In this document: one piece after another, positions 17,526 through 21,938 of the stretch
Layout of the letters: each line of letters begins with the position of its first letter
Numbering within the stretch: the stretch's first letter is position 1
NCBI GenBank assembly: GCA_964200075.2
Contig: CAXNAA020000374.1
Location: forward strand, 1-21,938
Origin: Sphacelaria rigidula
Taxonomy: Eukaryota; Phaeophyceae; Sphacelariales
Direction of reading: 5' to 3'
Length of the DNA stretch: 21,938 nt
The notes under the pieces: model-generated
What the model was told of the DNA's origin: nothing
What the model saw: only the letters and a program-made list of their open reading frames with translations
The model's database searches: none
Made by a program: the position numbers and the translations under genes

Positions 17526-17776
17526 CAGCCTCTGCTGTTCGAAATAAATCCCAATTCCAGATTTGGAATCGGGAAAAAAAGATTTTTTTCGAACAGCAGA
17601 GGCTGCACATACTCACAGATGTAATTTGCACACCAGAAGCTGTTCGAAATAAATCCTCATTTTGCCCGCCAGTACCTGAAATTGGGCAAAAAAAAACTTA
17701 TATGCGAGCAGCTTCTGCTGTTCAAGTCCCACATATTACACCGTGTCAGCGAATGAGATTCGAGAGGCAGCAGAAG
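17526..17776. repeat. Three consecutive hairpins around GCTGTTCGAA
   Basis: Hairpin 1: 25-base arms 17526-17550 and 17581-17605 differ at a single position, and inner CCCAATTCC/GGAATCGGG extends the stem. Hairpin 2: AGAAGCTGTTCG...TTTTGCCC (from 17635) pairs imperfectly with GGGCAAAA...CGAGCAGCTTCT (to 17716). Hairpin 3: CTTCTGCTG (17712-17720) pairs with CAGCAGAAG (17768-17776), sharing its left arm with the end of hairpin 2. The left arms of hairpins 1 and 2 repeat GCTGTTCGAAATAAATCC directly. Confidence 0.8.
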
Positions 17777-18780
17777 TTGTTAAGTTCACCCTCTTGCCTC
17801 GTAATTCATATGTATCAATTGGGCAAAGGGATCGAATCCTTCAACAGCCTCGGCTGTATAGAGATCCCATACGCTGATTGCAAGTGTTTGTCCACATGAC
17901 CGCCCTGTACAGGTTTGGCTGGTGGTTGTGGTGCAGAATCTGTATGAACCTCACAAATATGTACTTACAGGTTCTGAACCCCCGTAGTCCCGAGTCTATC
18001 ATATCAATACCAAAGCAGTTTATTCTGTACGTTAATGACGGTATGACGATCACAACAATGAGCACGGTTTGGTGCTGTACTGAACTGTACAATACCGTGC
18101 TTATAAACGTGGGTACAATATACTCCAGAGTTAGCGCGGCATATGCGCCACGCATGGCTGAACAAAGTGGATGCCTGTAACTTTGGGTGCATGGGAGTGT
18201 TTATACCGTCAGCTACTGAGTATACATCACGACGCCCGTTCTTGCAGCATGCTTACAAGTGCAGTCAGTAGGGCGTGAAAGGGCAGCGGGCACAGTACCG
18301 TATACACAGCGCAGGACTATACGTATGTTTCCTGGTTCCAGTGCGACGTGGAAAGGACTTGAACAAAGTGCGCAGCTTTATCTGCCTGCACTGTCCATGA
18401 GTGTGTATGCAATAAGCCGCCGGTTATTGCCCGCACCCTACCCCGCGTGGTTCCGGCGCCACGCGACTCCGCGACCATGGAAGATGCTCAAATTTAAACT
18501 TCCAGTAACAAGACATATATCATACCCAACTACGGCAGTTTGTATCTATATCCCTGTGCCCAACTCGTGCTCTTTGCTGCAGGGTCATTGCGGGGGTAGC
18601 TGGGAACAAGTGTTTCCAGGTTTGCATGCTTCAATCCATGAACGCCGGGTAAAACATACATATCTGGCGTGATGGTTCATACCACAAGATTGCTGGGGTC
18701 CCAAAAGTGCCCTGGAAGCAGTTGGGACACAAGTCCACAAGTGTAAATCTACACGCTTGAGGATACTGCACGGCTATGTC
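17777..18780. other. No gene supported
   Basis: Short open frames on both strands with no recognised domain. Contains a small hairpin GTGTA-AATC-TACAC near 18740. Confidence 0.45.
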
Positions 18781-19072
18781 CTCCGGAGTCGCACCAAATG
18801 CCCCAGAGGTCATAGTCGGTCCCTCCTCCAGAGGAATGATGCTCGTATTACCCTCTGCTGTTCATCTTTCCTTCTAAGGGAAGTTTTCGAAACCCACGTG
18901 CTCCAGAGCACCATTTGTTTGGTACCCTGGAGGAATTCAGACTTCAGAAGTCACCGGAGCATCAGGTGCTCACCGGAGGATTTGTTTTGTTGACCGGAAC
19001 TGAATGTCAAACACCCTCTAGAGGGTATTGTCATTCTCCGGAGGGTCACTTCGCCCTCCAGAGGATGACAAT
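18781..19072. repeat. Run of short perfect palindromes and hairpins
   Basis: In under 300 bases: CTCCGGAG (18781-18788), TTTCGAAA (18885-18892), GTGCTC-CA-GAGCAC (18898-18911), GACTTC-A-GAAGTC (18940-18952), GAGCA-TCAGG-TGCTC (18957-18971), ACCCTCTAGAGGGT (19013-19026), and a 19-bp stem 19027-19045/19054-19072 with two mismatches, one of which is a G-U pair in RNA. TCACCGGAG is also directly repeated at 18951 and 18970. No coding explanation seen. Confidence 0.8.
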
Positions 19073-19098
19073 CGCGATAGAGTATTTTCAAGGGGGTA

Positions 19099-19527
19099 AC
19101 ACGGGATTTTACAAATTGGGGATGGATTTTTTTCTGGGGATGAAAACCCGGAGAATTTCAATCTTAGTATCCACACCAAATCTCTGAAGTATGCTTCCAT
19201 TTCTTCACTTGCTGGAGGCTATTGAAAATCTCTACACGCCGAACAACTTTGGATTCCGATAACCGATGTGTCGGGGTTTAAAGTGGAAAACCGATTTTGG
19301 CGTCCGATCGGAGACTTGAAATCCCCCCCAAATGGTTTTTCACCTAGAACCCCGACATTCCAGTTATCGGAATCCAAACTTATATGACGTGCAGTAGTTG
19401 TCGATAGCTACCAGCAAGTGAAAAAATGGAAGCGTACTTCGAAAATTTGGTGTGGATACGAAGATTTTAATTCTCCGGGTTTTCATCCCCAATAAAAGAT
19501 CCATCCCCAATTTGTAAAATCTCGTGT
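19099..19527. mobile_element. Long inverted-repeat (fold-back/MITE-like) element
   Basis: Arms 19099-19300 and 19325-19527 are inverted copies of each other with scattered mismatches and a spacer of about 25 bases. The ends are ACACGGGATTTTACAAATTG and, reversed, ACACGAGATTTTACAAATTG. Each arm read inward encodes a similar stretch (YKLGMDFFLGMKTRRI versus YKLGMDLLLGMKTRRI), as expected from the inversion; the left one has a stop. GGTA near both outer ends (19094-19098 and about 19530-19534) could be a target duplication but is not exact. Confidence 0.8.
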
Positions 19528-20108
19528 CGGGTAGCCGAATGGCCGTGTGCGTATGTATAAACAGGTCAGCAGAGCCACGATATTTCAACTGACCACCTCT
19601 GCATACTAGAAAGAATGTGTATACCATGCGAATTACACCACCTTGCATCTACGAGACAATGCTATTTTTTGGCACCAGTCAATGTCATGACATATGCTTC
19701 GATGGCGGTCTGCCATGTGCTGCTCTGTTCTGTAAGGATGTGCACTAAGGACAACCTCACGTATTATGAACAAATAAATGCCCTTCCATCCCTTGACTCG
19801 TGACAGACGTTCCCGAGACAGAACCCAAGGCGTCTACAAGTAGAGCGATTCTCATTTTTGACGACGCACCGGTCACGTATCACTGGGTCGGCACAACAGC
19901 GATGTTTCACGTGACTGTTTTTACATACTACAAAGAACATGTAGGTGTGCGACCTCAGTCAACTTGCTGTTTAAACGGGACACTACACAGGCGGGAAGAA
20001 GCGCAGTTCACCTCGCCCACTCCCACGTCACCACCGATCTCGTCTCCGCTGCCCTTCAAACGTTTTTCGTCACGCTTTTCCAATCTCACCCCTTACGAGA
20101 TTTTGAAA
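19528..20108. other. No gene supported
   Basis: A plus-strand 107-codon frame at 19800-20123 has no recognised domain. A weak third match to the 16.7/17.1-kb direct repeat lies at about 19718-19760. Confidence 0.4.
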
Positions 20109-20378
20109 CTAGGGGAAAATTGACATTCGAGATATTGATCTGGACAGAGTGTATCGGACCATGCCCAAGCGGCTGACGAGATGGGATGCCTCCCTTTCAT
20201 GCCATGACCCTGACCCCATGGGGCCCATAAAAAATTCACTCTCCAATCCCGCAGTCACAGCTATGTGTAGGACATGCAGCGCGCAGCCAATCCGCACAGG
20301 ATGAAACTCTTGATCGTAAACATCAACACCGTCCTCATTACTTTCCGCATGCGCGACGCTGCTGCTCATGGTATCCAA
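20109..20378 (-). pseudogene. Possible transposase remnant (hAT-like motif)
   Basis: The minus strand encodes DVYDQEFHPVRIGCALHVLH, continuing IAVTAGLESEF. A Cys-x-x-His-x-Leu-x-x-x-Val pattern after a charged stretch resembles the RNase H-fold region of hAT-type transposases (CxxHxLNLxV). The upstream minus-strand frame is shifted near 20370. Only this one motif supports the call, so an unrelated open frame is quite possible. Confidence 0.25.
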
Positions 20379-20719
20379 GTTTCCGCACTTTCTCGTTCTA
20401 GCACGATATCAGGCACGCCTTTCAGTGTAGTTGGGTGTGTGGCGGCCATAACTGCTGCTATTCGCGTTCTTGTCTTGTTACCTTCGCAATGGTGGTAAAC
20501 GTGAAGTGGCAGCTCGGGGCCGTTTGCTTCCCGAGTAGTACAGCAGCTAAACACTAATGCACCAAGATTTTCACCTCTCTGATCTGGAGCATTTTTTCCG
20601 CAGGAACAGCACTATGTCAACACCGACCACTCACACGCTTCAATAAATGTACTACAATAATAGTAAATTTCATGTGAGCCAGGTCGTTGTCTTTAGGTGA
20701 CGCGTGTATCCTTGGTTGA
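20379..20719. other. No gene supported
   Basis: Gap between the possible transposase remnant and LINE copy B. Nothing recognised. Confidence 0.4.
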
Positions 20720-21938
20720 TATGATTCGCCCGATTACGGTCCAGTTTTGACGGATGTGGCGTTCGTGAATCATTTTCCCGACAAACAGTACCCAAAATCG
20801 GGCTCCATTCCCACTCGTAACTGTTCTTGGGATGCACACATCAATCCAGTACTGTACCGCGAAAGGGAAAGGCCCATATAAGCAAGGGGGGCGTGATACC
20901 AAGAAACTCGCACGTCGACACTAGGATAAAGAGATGTAATCTGATGAATGTGATTGTCCCGAAGCTAAAATATGCAGTAGAAATATGGGAAGGGAACGCG
21001 ACGCTGGTGAAGCAGCTAGCTAGCAACAGTACAATGACAGCAGCTAAAAAAACACAACTTGAGAAAAAATACATAAACGGTAACATAACGTAAGGAAATA
21101 CCAAGAGACCGTTGTTGGCCATAGTTGATAGGTTGTATGGAAGGAAGGGACGAAAGGGCAGACTGAAACTAGGTGGAACGGCGTAGTCGAGAGTATGGAA
21201 GGACATAAGGGGGAACCAAGACGAGATAGCGTCCAAATTGAATGTGGGGGGTACAAGACAGGGGTGATAGGTATGAGAGAAATAAGGGGAAAACAAAAGA
21301 TAATACGGACAGCTGACGCGGAAAAACACCTGAAGATATACGAGGGCTGAGACACGGGTATGGGATAAAACGATATTTGATCGACCCAACAGACCACAAG
21401 GAAAATCTCAAACTGCGATTTCGGGTATAAGACCTGAGCCTGCCAGAAAGAAGCAGGTGTACCAGTAGTCGGGTAGAGGAGGAGGTGGATGGACAGAACT
21501 AACTGCCCCTGTGGCATCGCAATGAAGAGTAAAATTCATCTAATGGCAGAGCGTGAACTACACAAGTTGGAACGGAACGTCTTAGAGGAGGGAATGTGGG
21601 AAGTAGACGGAGGTGGCATGAGAAAGTTTGGTACATTAGCTCTAGACAGTAGCGGGAAAACGATGGCTGTACTAGGAGATGATGGTGGCCACAATCGGCG
21701 AAACAGGAGGGAGATGAGGTGTGTATTATCAAATTTCTCGTGCCATGTATGGAAGAAACGCAATGAGCGCCAAATGCTGGAAGTGTCTCTATTAGGACTA
21801 GGAACGGTGTTGCGTCTCACAAGGAAGGGGTGGTCAGATGACGATGGTGACCAGCGAATACATCTCCCCCCCCCTTCCCCCCCCACGTGCTCCGTCTCGA
21901 AAGGGATGCGTGGTCAATGGTCAAATGACTAAGGCAAG
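20720..21938 (+). pseudogene. LINE ORF2 3' part, copy B (dead, runs to window end)
   Basis: Frameshifted and stop-laden plus-strand remnant. Readable blocks in order: NCSWDAHIN (20819), GKAHISK, HVDTRIKRCNLMNVIVPKLK, YAVEIWEGNATLVKQL, MTAAKK (about 21034-21051), VWKDIRGNQDEI, then TNCPCGIAMKSKIHLMAERE (from 21501), FGTLALDSSGKTMAVLGDDG, and VWKKRNER. This is the thumb and C-terminal region after the RT domain. CPCG...H is like the zinc-knuckle that ends many LINE ORF2 proteins. The last frame stays open for 147 codons (21489-21932). Sequence before 20819 back to about 20720 matches weakly (ITVQF...W). Confidence 0.8.

Noticed and set aside
18004-18192. Minus-strand ...VYCTHVYKHG as the upstream P-loop exon
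   Set aside because: K-H-G in phase 1 is attractive, but donor GTATTG is poor and nothing else supports it.
15630-21938. LINE copies A and B as one element split by a 4.5-kb insertion
   Set aside because: Both copies contain the NPIQ/ITVQF...W segment, and A continues past TYLGVD into a weak CSWDAHI-like region, so they overlap and are separate insertions.
13640-21938. CRISPR array or bacterial mobile element behind the repeated palindromes
   Set aside because: Repeats are not regularly spaced with unique spacers, and the window is eukaryotic in structure.

Overview
The window looks like nuclear DNA of a eukaryote with large introns. Protein-coding stretches are short, separated by 0.7-2.2 kb of non-coding sequence, and bounded by GT...AG splice signals whose phases agree. 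No operons, Shine-Dalgarno sites or dense bacterial coding are visible. A stramenopile alga, most likely a brown alga, is my best guess. It rests on near-balanced base composition, long TE-filled introns, an HS-type sulfotransferase and several copies of one LINE family. This is inference, not proof.

Layout: (1) 209-783 on the minus strand is an exon of an arginine/serine-rich (SR-like) protein ending at a consensus donor; the rest of that gene lies left of the window or is unresolved. (2) 784-4286 has no supported gene; its one clear feature is a 73-bp tandem array (2736-2934). (3) 4412-13623 on the minus strand is one split sulfotransferase gene. Six exons (13623-13420, 12719-12570, 10460-10217, 7980-7866, 6324-6172, 4537-4412) join in phase and run from the PAPS-binding loop to the C-terminus. 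The N-terminal exon(s), including the P-loop lysine, were not found. The introns carry two LINE reverse-transcriptase fragments, a dispersed repeat in two copies, a TA-flanked MITE-like family, and (AG)24, CCACA and TGC simple repeats. (4) 13.6-21.9 kb has no intact gene. It holds two further dead LINE copies (15.63-16.24 kb and 20.7-21.94 kb) and an unusual series of fold-back structures: a chain of nested hairpins with six ATCGCGAT words (14.43-14.84 kb), a 132-bp fold-back (16.4 kb), a diverged direct repeat (16.7/17.1 kb), consecutive hairpins around GCTGTTCGAA (17.5-17.8 kb), a run of short perfect palindromes (18.8-19.07 kb), and a ~430-bp inverted repeat with ~200-bp arms (19.10-19.53 kb).

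The sulfotransferase would transfer sulfate from PAPS to a carbohydrate, probably in the Golgi. The SR-like protein would be nuclear. Nothing in the sequence links the two functionally. The most novel-looking material is the tract of fold-back elements in 14.4-19.5 kb.
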